Positions 1 to 7,174 are shown, numbered from the stretch's first letter. The stretch: DNA of 40,236 nucleotides from Prevotella disiens JCM 6334 = ATCC 29426 (GCF_000613345.1 NZ_BAIS01000023.1:1-40236); one strand, 5' to 3'. Made by a program: numbers and translations. The notes: generated by a model from the sequence alone, not told the origin.

Positions 1-1
1 T

Positions 2-961
2 TATAGTAAGTTCCACACAGGGACAGATGCTGACCGTGCTAAATTAATCAAAGGTGGTGTAAACTTTATGTTGGCAACCGACAAACAAGAACAGTTACCG
101 CTCTATATGAAAGAAGCTGCCTTGCTGCACAATTCCATCACTCTTTGCCGAAGCCTGTTGAATGAAGAGCAACGCTTCTTAGCTGCATTCTTTGAAACTG
201 TACGCACTTTACTCTCTCGAATGACAGGTAAAGGAAAAGTTACGAAGAAAGAAATTAATGCTCGTATCAGTGAATTGCTGAAACAAAGTGTAAAAAGTGA
301 AGGTGTTATCAATCTTTTCTCTGATGTTAAAGCCGAATTTTCCCTCTTTGATACAGCCTTCTTAGATGAAATTTCTAAGATGAAAGAAAAGAATATAGCT
401 GTAGAACTGCTTAAAAAACTATTGGCGGAGAAAGTGGCACTCTATCAAAAGACCAATATTGTGCAGTCAGAGAAATTCTCTGACCTGCTCAATCGCTCTT
501 TATCCAACTATTTGAAAGGATTACTCACCAATGAAGAAGTTATCCAAGAACTTTTGCAGTTGGCAAAAGATATTGCTTCAGCCGATTCAGCAGCTAATGA
601 ACTTGGACTCACTCCTGAAGAAAAGTCTTTCTACGATGCCTTGACCAAACCGCAAGCAGTTCACGATTTCTATAGTAATGAAGAATTGGTAGCTATGACA
701 AAAGAACTCACCGACTCTCTGCGTAAGAACCGCACTATCGACTGGCAAAAGAAAGAGTCAGCCCGTGCCGGTATGCGCAGAATGATTAAACATCTTCTGA
801 AAAAATATCATTACCCACCAGAGGAAGCTGCCAATGCACTGGAAACTGTCATCAAACAGTGTGAGCAGTGGACGGATAATGAACAAGAGAATTATTCAAC
901 AAAATCAGTCAAGATATATGAAATCCACGAGGATGAAATACAGATGGCTGCAGAACCGTAA
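2..961 (+). CDS. hsdR: Type I restriction enzyme R subunit (HsdR), C-terminal part; 5' end outside window
   Basis: The reading frame is open from the first bases of the window to the TAA at 959-961, so the ATG at 68 is internal and the gene is cut by the window edge. The visible ~319 residues match, by my recollection, the helical C-terminal domain of HsdR (DUF3387-type). This follows the DEAD-box motor, and the opening residues FHTGTDADRA and LATDKQEQLP read as the end of the helicase part. HsdR is the ATP-driven translocating and cleaving subunit of a type I restriction-modification complex with HsdM and HsdS, which must lie upstream outside the window. The nuclease and Walker motifs are not visible here. 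The next gene starts 18 bases downstream on the same strand, suggesting cotranscription with the ATPase/nuclease pair. Family assignment is fairly sure; intactness of the full enzyme cannot be judged. Confidence 0.85.
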   Translation, partial: YSKFHTGTDADRAKLIKGGVNFMLATDKQEQLPLYMKEAALLHNSITLCRSLLNEEQRFLAAFFETVRTLLSRMTGKGKVTKKEINARISELLKQSVKSEGVINLFSDVKAEFSLFDTAFLDEISKMKEKNIAVELLKKLLAEKVALYQKTNIVQSEKFSDLLNRSLSNYLKGLLTNEEVIQELLQLAKDIASADSAANELGLTPEEKSFYDALTKPQAVHDFYSNEELVAMTKELTDSLRKNRTIDWQKKESARAGMRRMIKHLLKKYHYPPEEAANALETVIKQCEQWTDNEQENYSTKSVKIYEIHEDEIQMAAEP

Positions 962-979
962 AATTATAAAAATAAAGAT

Positions 980-2350
980 ATGAAATTAATTAGTTTTAAA
1001 GGAGAGAAAATACGTGGTTATCAGAATCATAGTATTAATTTTCGTGATGGATTAACATTTTTAATAGGAATAAATGGATCTGGCAAAACAACAGTTTTGA
1101 GACTTCTACAAGGACTATTAACTCCATCTTATTTGGATCTTGCTCAAATTGAATTTTCAACTATTTGTGTTCAATTTACAAACAAAGAAGATAGTTTAAT
1201 AGAGTCTGTTGCTTGTTACAGCGATGGAAATAATTTAAGTATAGAATACACTGACTCAAAACGAAAGAGATTTATAGATGATATACCACTTGTACTTTGC
1301 AATATAAACAAATATCGCAGTGGTCGTGATCTTATAGATTTTGAAAAATTAAATAGAGTCATTAGTGATTTTGATGATTTAGCAACTGTAAAGAAAATTA
1401 GAGATTTAAAAACTCCCCTCTTTTTAGGGTTAAATAGGAGAATTATGGAAAATAGCAGTCTTCATCCTATTGAAAGGGAGTTTATGTCTCGGAGAAGAAT
1501 GCTGCAAATTGAAATATTATCGGAGACTGTTGATAATGCGTTATATGATATACAAGAAATGTTCCATAATAATATAAGAAGAACTGCACAAAGTCAGTTT
1601 CAATTGTCGGATTTATTTAAAAAACAGGTATTTGAAGAATCTTTTAAAGTAGTAAAGAATATATCGATTACAAATATAGACTATAGTTCTGAACTTGCTA
1701 ATTTGCATAATCGACAAAAAAACTTAAATTCTGTTATTCAAAACCTTGATGTGAAAGATTTGATGACACAATTCTCTGACTATTTTAATGGGATGAAGAA
1801 TGTTTTGCAAATTCTAACGGAAACATCAGCTTTACAAGAGGATAAAACCCCTAATCCTGCATATTATAATGCTTTACTTGAATGGATGATTAATCGTTCC
1901 CAGTTAGAAAAAATAGATAAAATAATAAAGTATGCAGAGGAATATGCTAAGAATATCCAAAATTTGAAAGCACCTATAAATAGATTTGTAAATAGTGTGA
2001 ATTTATTTTTTGAAGAAAGTGGAAAAGAAATTGAAGTAGATGAAAGAGGTGAAATAAAAGTGAGGTTGAAAAATACAAAAAAAAGTAACTCTATTTTTGA
2101 TTTATCTTCTGGAGAAAAGCAACTAATTCTTTTATTTGCACATATAGGTTTTTACAAGCGAAATAGAGAGGCTAGTGTGGCAATTATAGATGAGCCTGAA
2201 CTATCCTTACATATAAGTTGGCAAGAAATTTTTATAGATGCACTACAACATGCTAGCCCTGAAACACAATTTATTATAGCAACTCATGCACCTGCAATTC
2301 TCGCTAAACCTGAAAGGAAAAATATGTGTGAGGATTTAACAAATATCTAA
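980..2350 (+). CDS. ABC/AAA-type ATPase, likely AriA-like sensor of a PARIS defence system
   Basis: A 456-residue ABC-class ATPase without membrane segments. Walker A is GINGSGKT at residues 30-37, the ABC signature LSSGEKQ lies at 375-381, Walker B ends in AIIDEP at 401-406, and a switch histidine follows in THAPAIL (435-441). The charged helical region between the two halves of the ATPase (about 150-340) fits the coiled-coil insertion of SMC/OLD-like ATPases. The start ATG at 980 is 18 bases after hsdR, and the stop is 2 bases before the DUF4435 gene. The pair AAA ATPase plus DUF4435 nuclease is the architecture of PARIS (AriA/AriB). There the ATPase cage holds the nuclease inactive until a phage anti-restriction protein such as Ocr binds. 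The two genes look visibly more AT-rich than hsdR. The ATPase class is certain; the PARIS name is inference from gene pairing. Confidence 0.72.
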   Translation: MKLISFKGEKIRGYQNHSINFRDGLTFLIGINGSGKTTVLRLLQGLLTPSYLDLAQIEFSTICVQFTNKEDSLIESVACYSDGNNLSIEYTDSKRKRFIDDIPLVLCNINKYRSGRDLIDFEKLNRVISDFDDLATVKKIRDLKTPLFLGLNRRIMENSSLHPIEREFMSRRRMLQIEILSETVDNALYDIQEMFHNNIRRTAQSQFQLSDLFKKQVFEESFKVVKNISITNIDYSSELANLHNRQKNLNSVIQNLDVKDLMTQFSDYFNGMKNVLQILTETSALQEDKTPNPAYYNALLEWMINRSQLEKIDKIIKYAEEYAKNIQNLKAPINRFVNSVNLFFEESGKEIEVDERGEIKVRLKNTKKSNSIFDLSSGEKQLILLFAHIGFYKRNREASVAIIDEPELSLHISWQEIFIDALQHASPETQFIIATHAPAILAKPERKNMCEDLTNI

Positions 2351-2352
2351 TA

Positions 2353-3207
2353 ATGGGAATAGATTTTTCTACAGAAGTACGGCAAGCTTCTACAGTTTTT
2401 ACCCAATACCGCAATACTATAAATATCTACACAGAAGATTGCGGTAAAGATAAAAAGTTTTATGTAACATTGTTTAAACGGTTATTAAATGATACAGATA
2501 TAATAATAAACGATATTTATCCTTTGGGCAATTGCACAAATGTTATTAATGCTTGTAGGAAAGATAAAAGTACTTCACCTAAACTATATATAATAGATGG
2601 GGATATTTATAATATGAGTACGCCTAGAGATACAGAAGAAAATTTGTTTGTACTTGATAGTTATTGTATAGAAAATTATGTCATAGATGAACAAGCTTAT
2701 TATAAAGTTTATAATGAGTTAGATCCTGTACATAGTGAAGACGAAATAAAAAAAATTATTAACTATAGTAAAATGATGGAAGCAGCAATAGCTCCCTTTA
2801 TGAGATTATTTCGATATTTCTCCATATCCAAAGAAGTATTGGACAAATTTCGTCTGAAAAGTGCAACATGTTTTTTATCAAATATTGGTAATATAGAGAT
2901 ATCGAAGATTGATGATGAAACTGCGGATATTGTGGTGCAATTAAAAGACGGGGGATTGTCAGAGCAAGAATTGTCTAAAGCAATAAATGAAAAGAACCTA
3001 TTATTTCCAGACCGTTATGAAAATCTTTTAAAATATGTTTCTGGCAAAGATTATCTGATACCATACATTTGTAAATTTTCAGAAAATAAGTTATCTCTAT
3101 CACTGGGTCTACGCAAAGAATATTGGAAATATCAATATTCCAAATTCTGTAAATTAGACAGATTGGAAAAATTGAAAACAGTAATAATAGATGCCACAAG
3201 GCGATAA
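2353..3207 (+). CDS. DUF4435 (Toprim-like) protein, likely AriB-like effector nuclease of a PARIS system
   Basis: A 284-residue protein. Residues 22-40 carry a conserved acidic strand-turn (INIYTEDCGKDKKFY) with Glu28. A second acidic cluster, LYIIDGDIYN, gives Asp82 and Asp84, and LDSYCIENY follows around residue 110. A Glu on one strand plus DxD on another is the Toprim metal-binding arrangement, and the IENY stretch is typical of DUF4435. In characterised PARIS systems AriB is a Toprim nuclease released from AriA on detection of an anti-restriction protein; it cleaves host tRNA and stops phage growth. Glu28 here sits close to the catalytic Glu26 reported for AriB. The start ATG lies 2 bases after the ATPase stop, so translation is probably coupled. 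The operon ends at the hairpin at 3352-3391. Sequence alone cannot tell whether the target is tRNA-Lys or something else. Confidence 0.68.
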   Translation: MGIDFSTEVRQASTVFTQYRNTINIYTEDCGKDKKFYVTLFKRLLNDTDIIINDIYPLGNCTNVINACRKDKSTSPKLYIIDGDIYNMSTPRDTEENLFVLDSYCIENYVIDEQAYYKVYNELDPVHSEDEIKKIINYSKMMEAAIAPFMRLFRYFSISKEVLDKFRLKSATCFLSNIGNIEISKIDDETADIVVQLKDGGLSEQELSKAINEKNLLFPDRYENLLKYVSGKDYLIPYICKFSENKLSLSLGLRKEYWKYQYSKFCKLDRLEKLKTVIIDATRR

Positions 3208-3351
3208 CATCCAAGATGGTTTCTAATCGATACTGCTCAAATTGAAGAAACATTTTTGTACCATACAAATATAAAACGTTGATTATCAGTGTGGGATACT
3301 TTTGAGGAAGTGAAATAAAAGAGAATTAAATAATTAAAGGAAACAAATAAT

Positions 3352-3391
3352 GGCAGCAATGTGGTAGAAATATGGCATTGCTGCCGTTTTT
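3352..3391 (+). terminator. Rho-independent terminator of the hsdR-ATPase-DUF4435 operon
   Basis: Perfect 10-bp arms GGCAGCAATG (3352-3361) and CATTGCTGCC (3376-3385) enclose a 14-nt loop and are followed by GTTTTT. The hairpin stands 145 bases after the DUF4435 stop and before the next gene. Confidence 0.8.
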
Positions 3392-3420
3392 ATCAATAAT
3401 ATTTAATCTTGAATATTCCT

Positions 3421-3879
3421 ATGACGCAAGAAGAATACAACCAACTTGATAGCAGTTTTGCGCATTGTGCAGGAACGAATTGCGAGCGGGCAGACCAATG
3501 TTTGTGCCATACGGCTTATAAGATATTGGGCAAAAGCAGTCGAGCAACCTATACCACAACCAATCTTGCTGTAATCACGGGCAAACAGCCTTGTGCGTTA
3601 TTTGTAAAAGACCATCGTGAACTCTATGCGTGGGGAATATCGCATATCTACGATAATGTGCGTGCTGCCGACTTTTACGATATTAAACACAAAGTTATGT
3701 CGTGCTTCGGCTCTGCTTCTTATTACCATGTGAAAGAACAACGCCGTGCCATAACCGAAGAAGAACAACGAACTATCCGTGAAGCCTTTACCGAAATGGG
3801 TTACGACGGGAAAGCCATTGAGTTCGACCGCTACGAGGAAAGTTACCCTATGCTGATGCGCATGAAGAACTACAAATAG
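3421..3879 (+). CDS. Small cysteine-containing conserved protein, DUF6078-like
   Basis: 152 residues from the ATG at 3421; an in-frame TTG at 3409 would add four residues but is less likely. The N-terminus holds a Cys/His cluster (AHCAGTNC, then QCLCH, within residues 14-30) that could bind metal, followed by a mixed alpha/beta body and a Tyr-rich C-terminus. No signal peptide or membrane segment is seen. I recall similar short proteins in Prevotella and Bacteroides annotated as DUF6078, with no known function. The gene stands alone, flanked by the upstream operon terminator (3352-3391) and its own weak terminator at 3931-3957. It lies inside a defence island, but nothing in its sequence shows a defence role. 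Codon usage and base composition look like the chromosomal core rather than the AT-rich pair upstream. Confidence 0.65.
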   Translation: MTQEEYNQLDSSFAHCAGTNCERADQCLCHTAYKILGKSSRATYTTTNLAVITGKQPCALFVKDHRELYAWGISHIYDNVRAADFYDIKHKVMSCFGSASYYHVKEQRRAITEEEQRTIREAFTEMGYDGKAIEFDRYEESYPMLMRMKNYK

Positions 3880-3930
3880 GCGAGTCCCGCCCGATTGTTT
3901 CAATCCTTTTTTTATCCTCTCTCTTGTAAG

Positions 3931-3957
3931 TCCTTATCCGAAAGTATAAGGATTTTT
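3931..3957 (+). terminator. Probable Rho-independent terminator after the DUF6078-like gene
   Basis: Short 7-bp arms TCCTTAT (3931-3937) and ATAAGGA (3946-3952) flank an 8-nt loop and are followed by TTTTTG. The stem is short, so termination may be weak. Confidence 0.5.
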
Positions 3958-3960
3958 GTT

Positions 3961-4023
3961 TTGTACACGTTTGTACAATGGATTGTACAAGCGTTGTATA
4001 ATAAATTCTACAAACGTGTACAA
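3961..4023. repeat. Array of three TTGTACA-N4-TGTACAA palindromes, 22-23 bp period
   Basis: Unit 1 at 3961-3978 is TTGTACA-cgtt-TGTACAA. Unit 2 at 3983-4001 is TTGTACA-agcgt-TGTATAA. Unit 3 at 4006-4023 is TTCTACA-aacg-TGTACAA. Linkers are four bases (tgga, taaa). Unit starts are 22 and 23 bases apart; the extra base is in the loop of unit 2. Unit 3 is the reverse complement of unit 1 with one mismatch, so a longer hairpin 3961-3975 with 4009-4023 (15 perfect pairs) is also possible. A related two-unit copy lies at 15648-15687. Confidence 0.8.
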
Positions 4024-4127
4024 TGTCGCTTTCTCTTTATGTTTGTTCCTTTGCTTCCTTGTAGCGGCAGTTAGTCGTTCAACTATTCTTCTCCTTGAGG
4101 TAAAGGCAGAGAAAGCTCCTTTATTAT

Positions 4128-4158
4128 TTTGGTGGTTGAATAATATTTACTATTTTTG
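4128..4158 (+). promoter_or_regulatory. Promoter of the GIY-YIG nuclease gene
   Basis: Matches the Bacteroidota sigma-ABfr pattern: TTTG at 4128-4131, 19 bases, then TATTTTTG (TAnnTTTG) at 4151-4158. The start codon is 36 bases downstream. Confidence 0.65.
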
Positions 4159-4194
4159 TAATTCACTAACCAATGGTAATGAATAATTTATAAC

Positions 4195-4860
4195 ATGGAG
4201 AAGGGATTTGTATACATACTCACTAATCCTTCTTTTCGAGAGGATTGGGTAAAGATTGGTAAAAGCAAGCGACCTGTTGATGTTCGTTCAAAAGAATTAG
4301 ACAATACTGCTGTGCCTTTACCTTTTGAAATTTATGCAACCATAGAAACTACAAAGTATCATGAGGTGGAAAAGAATGTTCATAAAATGATAGACCGCCT
4401 TACGGATTTGCGCATACGTCAAAATCGAGAGTTCTTCAATGTAGAACCGTCTGTGGCATTGAGCATTTTAAAAGAAATTGCAACGCTGCTTGATGATGCT
4501 ATTGTGTACGAATACATTGACGGAAAGCCTGTTGCTGTTAATCCGAAAGTTCAATCTGTTCCAGTAATTGAAGATAAAGGAAAACGTAAGCAAAATTTTT
4601 CTTTCTCGCATGCGGGTATAAAGGTCGGAGAAACAATCCATTTTGTTCCAGCCAACATCGATGTGTTGGTCAATGACAATAAAATGGTAGAATATAATGG
4701 GCGGCTCTATACGCTCTCTGGATTTACAAGAAACTTTATGCCCATAGAAAAACAAACTCATTCGCATGCTTATCAAGGACCTATCTATTTTACTTATCAA
4801 GGTAAAACATTGAAAGAATTACGAGATGAACGCGATAAACAAGGATTGAACAAATACTAA
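4195..4860 (+). CDS. GIY-YIG nuclease family protein (T5orf172-type) with RAMA-like C-terminal domain
   Basis: 221 residues. The N-terminal ~100 residues fit a T5orf172 GIY-YIG domain: FVYILTNPS near residue 5, VKIGKS around 19-24, an Arg-rich helix (RPVDVRSKELDNT), then EKNVH and REFF around residues 60-80. These supply the expected Tyr, Lys/Arg and Glu positions for single-strand nicking chemistry. The C-terminal ~75 residues (from about GIKVGETIHF to YQGPIYFTYQGKTLKELR) resemble RAMA domains found beside modification enzymes, thought to contact modified DNA. It has its own promoter at 4128-4158 and stands between a PARIS-like pair and a restriction-modification remnant. A defence or modified-DNA-sensing role is therefore reasonable but is inference. 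The nuclease domain call is good; the RAMA call is from memory of the family pattern. Confidence 0.72.
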   Translation: MEKGFVYILTNPSFREDWVKIGKSKRPVDVRSKELDNTAVPLPFEIYATIETTKYHEVEKNVHKMIDRLTDLRIRQNREFFNVEPSVALSILKEIATLLDDAIVYEYIDGKPVAVNPKVQSVPVIEDKGKRKQNFSFSHAGIKVGETIHFVPANIDVLVNDNKMVEYNGRLYTLSGFTRNFMPIEKQTHSHAYQGPIYFTYQGKTLKELRDERDKQGLNKY

Positions 4861-4942
4861 TATGTTTTAACACAGAGTGCAAGAATGGTCTTCGTAATGG
4901 CTATTGGGAGGTAAAAACAAAGTAAATAATTAGAAACAAACA

Positions 4943-5502
4943 ATGTTTTATAAAATCATACAACGAAAAAGGAACGAATGGTTAAGCCGTGAAGACTGCC
5001 CTATCAAGTCTTTGCTTGCATATATTGAGCGCAAAGGCGCAATGCGTGATGCACAAATAGAGGCTATAAAAACCTATTTGTTCCTAAAGATAGCATGCGA
5101 AAACAAACCTTTATGGAGGCTTTTTTCGGAAGGCAATGTGTTCAAGCTATGGCAAGTGAGTTTCAATAGTTTCCATAGCGACCGCGTGGAAAAGAAGATA
5201 ACCGACTTTAATCTCAAAGGACGGCAGCAAGCACTGAAAAGAAAGAAGGAGTTTAAGCCCATAACACTAAGCGAAGACGGATTGGAAACCATTGAGTTCC
5301 TAAGCATTGACTGCGTTTCTGCCGACCTACCGCTCCTTGGCACAGCGATTCCGAAATCCTCATTGACAAACTCGGCTACGTTCGCAAGAATGGCATCGAC
5401 ACCAAAGCCTTTTGGGACGGCACAATAACAAGCGAACAAAAGCCTCTTCGACTAAAAATACGCAACATCTGTGGCGATGAAACAATTTTTGAATTATCAT
5501 AA
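4943..5502 (+). pseudogene. Frameshifted remnant, probably a collapsed type III restriction-modification locus
   Basis: The first frame runs 4943-5428. Its N-terminal ~75 residues (FYKIIQRKRNEWL, MRDAQIEAIKTYLFLKIA) look like the start of a large DEAD/DEAH helicase-restriction protein, but no helicase motif follows. From about residue 85 the text changes to something like the C-terminus of an adenine methyltransferase (EDGLETIEFLSIDC, 5269-5314). The matching continuation is in another frame from 5338: WHSDSEILIDKLGYVRKNG, then TKAFWDG, ending at TAA 5500-5502. So a frameshift lies between about 5314 and 5338, and the in-frame tail to 5428 is nonsense. The simplest reading is a deletion joining a res-like 5' end to a mod-like 3' end, followed by a frameshift. 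Family assignments are recollection; the frame change is directly visible. Confidence 0.55.
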
Positions 5503-5536
5503 GGTGGTAATTTTTTAGAACCCATCATAAAAAAAA

Positions 5537-5568
5537 GTTGTCATAAATCATTATTATGACTATCTTTG
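5537..5568 (+). promoter_or_regulatory. Promoter of the methyltransferase-like gene
   Basis: GTTG at 5537-5540 (one mismatch to TTTG), 20 bases, then TATCTTTG at 5561-5568. A TTG codon at 5566 lies inside the -7 box, which rules it out as a start and favours the ATG at 5587. Confidence 0.6.
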
Positions 5569-5586
5569 CAGCAAAAATGCACGCTC

Positions 5587-6180
5587 ATGTTACCATATAA
5601 TATAAATAAGGTGGTGGTTTGGTTGAAGCGAATGAAGTATGTCAAGGGTTTTGGCATTCAGTCGCCGTCGGCTTTTGCGTTTGCTAACGATGTTATCAAC
5701 GACCATCGGAAGTATGGAGAGTATGATTTGCTGCAAAAAGGGGGCAAGCAAGTTGGAGCGGTAACCGAGAAGAAGGCACGATTGATGTTCCGATTGAGCA
5801 GGTTTCATAAGGCTGATGCCGTGTGGTTCTATTCTCAAGCGATTGGTTGCTACGAAGAATACATTCAAAAAGGGTGGGAAACAACGCTTATTAAGGAACT
5901 GAAAGCGCCATTTTCTGACTTAAAAGACGGAGCAGAAGCACGGAATATTTATTATATAAGTGTTGAAAACGACTACGAAAAGACCTACGAAGCACTGCGA
6001 AAAGTGGTGAATACAAATAGTTTTTTAGTGGTGGACGACATTTACAGAAATGCTGAAACACGGGCTTTTTGGCAGCAAATAGTAGCCGACGAGCGTGTTA
6101 GTTTTTCATTCGATTTATACTATTTAGGCATTGCTTTCTTTGATAAGCGACCTAAACAAAATTATATCATAAATTTTTAG
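5587..6180 (+). CDS. SAM-methyltransferase-like protein with degenerate cofactor motif
   Basis: 197 residues from the ATG at 5587; an upstream in-frame TTG at 5566 is inside the promoter. The layout GFGIQSPSAFAFANDVI near the N-terminus, a middle Rossmann-like region, VVDDIYR around residue 150, and the ending DLYYLGIAFFDKRPKQNY is what I recall from a Bacteroidota family of class I SAM-dependent methyltransferase-like proteins. In relatives the segment after KKARLMFRL carries a glycine-rich SAM motif. Here that place reads ADAVWFYSQAIGCYEEY and lacks it, so catalytic activity is doubtful. No signal peptide is seen. It precedes the cobalamin adenosyltransferase by 23 bases and is probably cotranscribed with it. 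Function unknown. Confidence 0.6.
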   Translation: MLPYNINKVVVWLKRMKYVKGFGIQSPSAFAFANDVINDHRKYGEYDLLQKGGKQVGAVTEKKARLMFRLSRFHKADAVWFYSQAIGCYEEYIQKGWETTLIKELKAPFSDLKDGAEARNIYYISVENDYEKTYEALRKVVNTNSFLVVDDIYRNAETRAFWQQIVADERVSFSFDLYYLGIAFFDKRPKQNYIINF

Positions 6181-6203
6181 GCCCCACCTTAAACAATAAC
6201 GAT

Positions 6204-6761
6204 ATGAGCAAAGTTTATACCAAGACTGGCGATAAAGGAACTACGAGTTTGATAGGAGGCACGAGAGTAAAAAAGTGTGATATAAGAATTGAATCATATG
6301 GCACGATTGACGAGTTAAATTCGTTCATTGGTTTGCTTTCAAGCTACGTTACGGAGCAAGAAACATTAGACTTATTGGCAGAGATGCAAAACGTTCTTTT
6401 CAATGTGGGGTGCAATTTGGCAATGGGCGAGAGCTTCAAAAAGGAGTTGAAAGAGTCGGTTGTAGCCGATGTTTTGATAGAACACGTTGAAAAATCAATC
6501 GACCGCATGCAAGACGCTATACCCCAATTGAAGAGTTTCGTTATTCCTGGTGGCAGCCGTTCAGCCTCAGTGGCTCATGTGTGTCGCACCGTTTGTCGCC
6601 GTGCCGAGCGTTTAATCATCGCTTTGTCTGAAAATGCCGAAGTAGATAGCAATTTAATGGCATACGTGAATCGTTTATCTGACTATTTCTTTGTTCTTTC
6701 ACGATATTTGAATAATATTGAGAAGGTGGACGAAAAAATATGGCAAAATCCTTGCAAATAA
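6204..6761 (+). CDS. PduO-type ATP:cob(I)alamin adenosyltransferase
   Basis: 185 residues, full length for the family. It transfers the 5'-deoxyadenosyl group from ATP to cob(I)alamin, giving adenosylcobalamin for enzymes such as methylmalonyl-CoA mutase in the cytoplasm. Diagnostic features are the N-terminal ATP-binding KVYTKTGDKGTTSLIGG, GTIDELNSFIG around residue 33, the central IPGGSRSASVAHVCRTVCRR with its conserved Arg residues, and NRLSDYFFVLSRY near the C-terminus. It lies 23 bases behind the methyltransferase-like gene, with which it probably shares the promoter at 5537-5568. No cobalamin riboswitch is seen between them. Assignment is firm. Confidence 0.93.
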   Translation: MSKVYTKTGDKGTTSLIGGTRVKKCDIRIESYGTIDELNSFIGLLSSYVTEQETLDLLAEMQNVLFNVGCNLAMGESFKKELKESVVADVLIEHVEKSIDRMQDAIPQLKSFVIPGGSRSASVAHVCRTVCRRAERLIIALSENAEVDSNLMAYVNRLSDYFFVLSRYLNNIEKVDEKIWQNPCK

Positions 6762-6781
6762 GAAATAAAATAGTATTTTTG
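6751..6781 (+). promoter_or_regulatory. Promoter of the DUF2795 gene
   Basis: CTTG at 6751-6754 (one mismatch), 19 bases, then TATTTTTG at 6774-6781. It overlaps the end of the upstream coding region; the start codon is 35 bases downstream. Confidence 0.55.
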
Positions 6782-6816
6782 CACGGAAAATTATTTAAAG
6801 CAAATATTTTGAGCCT

Positions 6817-7038
6817 ATGTATTGGACACTGGAATTAGCATCAAAGTTAGAAGACGCACCATGGCCTGCAACAAAAGAAGAGTTGATTGACTATGCTGTG
6901 CGCTCTGGTTCACCCCTCGAAGTATTAGAAAACCTTCAAGAAATTGAAGACGAGGGCGATATTTATGATAGCATTGAAGACATTTGGCCCGACTATCCAT
7001 CTAAGGACGATTTCTTGTGGAACGAGGACGAATATTAA
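6817..7038 (+). CDS. DUF2795 family small acidic protein
   Basis: 73 residues, strongly acidic at the C-terminus (DDFLWNEDEY). The pattern YWTLELASKLEDAPWPATKEELIDYA, then GSPLEVLENLQEI and a Tyr/Asp-rich tail is that of a Bacteroidota DUF2795 protein of unknown function. The PWPATKEELIDYA stretch is the recognisable DUF2795 core. No signal peptide. It has its own promoter (6751-6781) and its own terminator (7065-7105), so it is a monocistronic, probably well-expressed small gene. Confidence 0.8.
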   Translation: MYWTLELASKLEDAPWPATKEELIDYAVRSGSPLEVLENLQEIEDEGDIYDSIEDIWPDYPSKDDFLWNEDEY

Positions 7039-7064
7039 TTCTGTGAATTAAAAACATAAACGCC

Positions 7065-7105
7065 AACTCACTATGCCTATGGCGTAGTGAGTTGTTTTTA
7101 TTTTA
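7065..7105 (+). terminator. Rho-independent terminator of the DUF2795 gene
   Basis: Arms AACTCACTATGCC (7065-7077) and GGCGTAGTGAGTT (7081-7093) pair over 13 bp with one G-U and a very short 3-nt loop, followed by GTTTTTATTTT. Confidence 0.8.
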
Positions 7106-7166
7106 TAGCATCATAAAAAATATGATATTTTTATGGATTTTATTTCCGTATTTTTAAAATTCATTG

Positions 7167-7174
7167 TATATTTG
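7167..7174 (+). promoter_or_regulatory. Probable -7 box of the leucine-rich-repeat protein gene
   Basis: TATATTTG matches TAnnTTTG. No clear TTTG is found 19-21 bases upstream. If used, it gives a leader of about 100 nt before the ATG at 7285. Confidence 0.45.

Larger units (their letters stand above)
3880..4194. other. Intergenic region of 315 bases: terminator, palindrome array, promoter
   Basis: No gene is supported here. It holds the weak terminator at 3931-3957, the TTGTACA/TGTACAA palindrome array at 3961-4023, and the promoter of the GIY-YIG gene at 4128-4158. A 76-codon open frame at 3956-4186 runs through the array and the promoter and is not credible as a gene. Confidence 0.75.

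Noticed and set aside
980..3207. Pair as a plain OLD-family overcoming-lysogeny system or a Gabija-like system
   Set aside because: The Toprim-like part is a separate DUF4435 protein and no UvrD-like helicase is present, which fits PARIS better; not fully excluded.
3956..4186. 76-codon plus-strand open frame
   Set aside because: It runs through a terminator tail, the palindrome array and the promoter of the next gene; composition is not protein-like.
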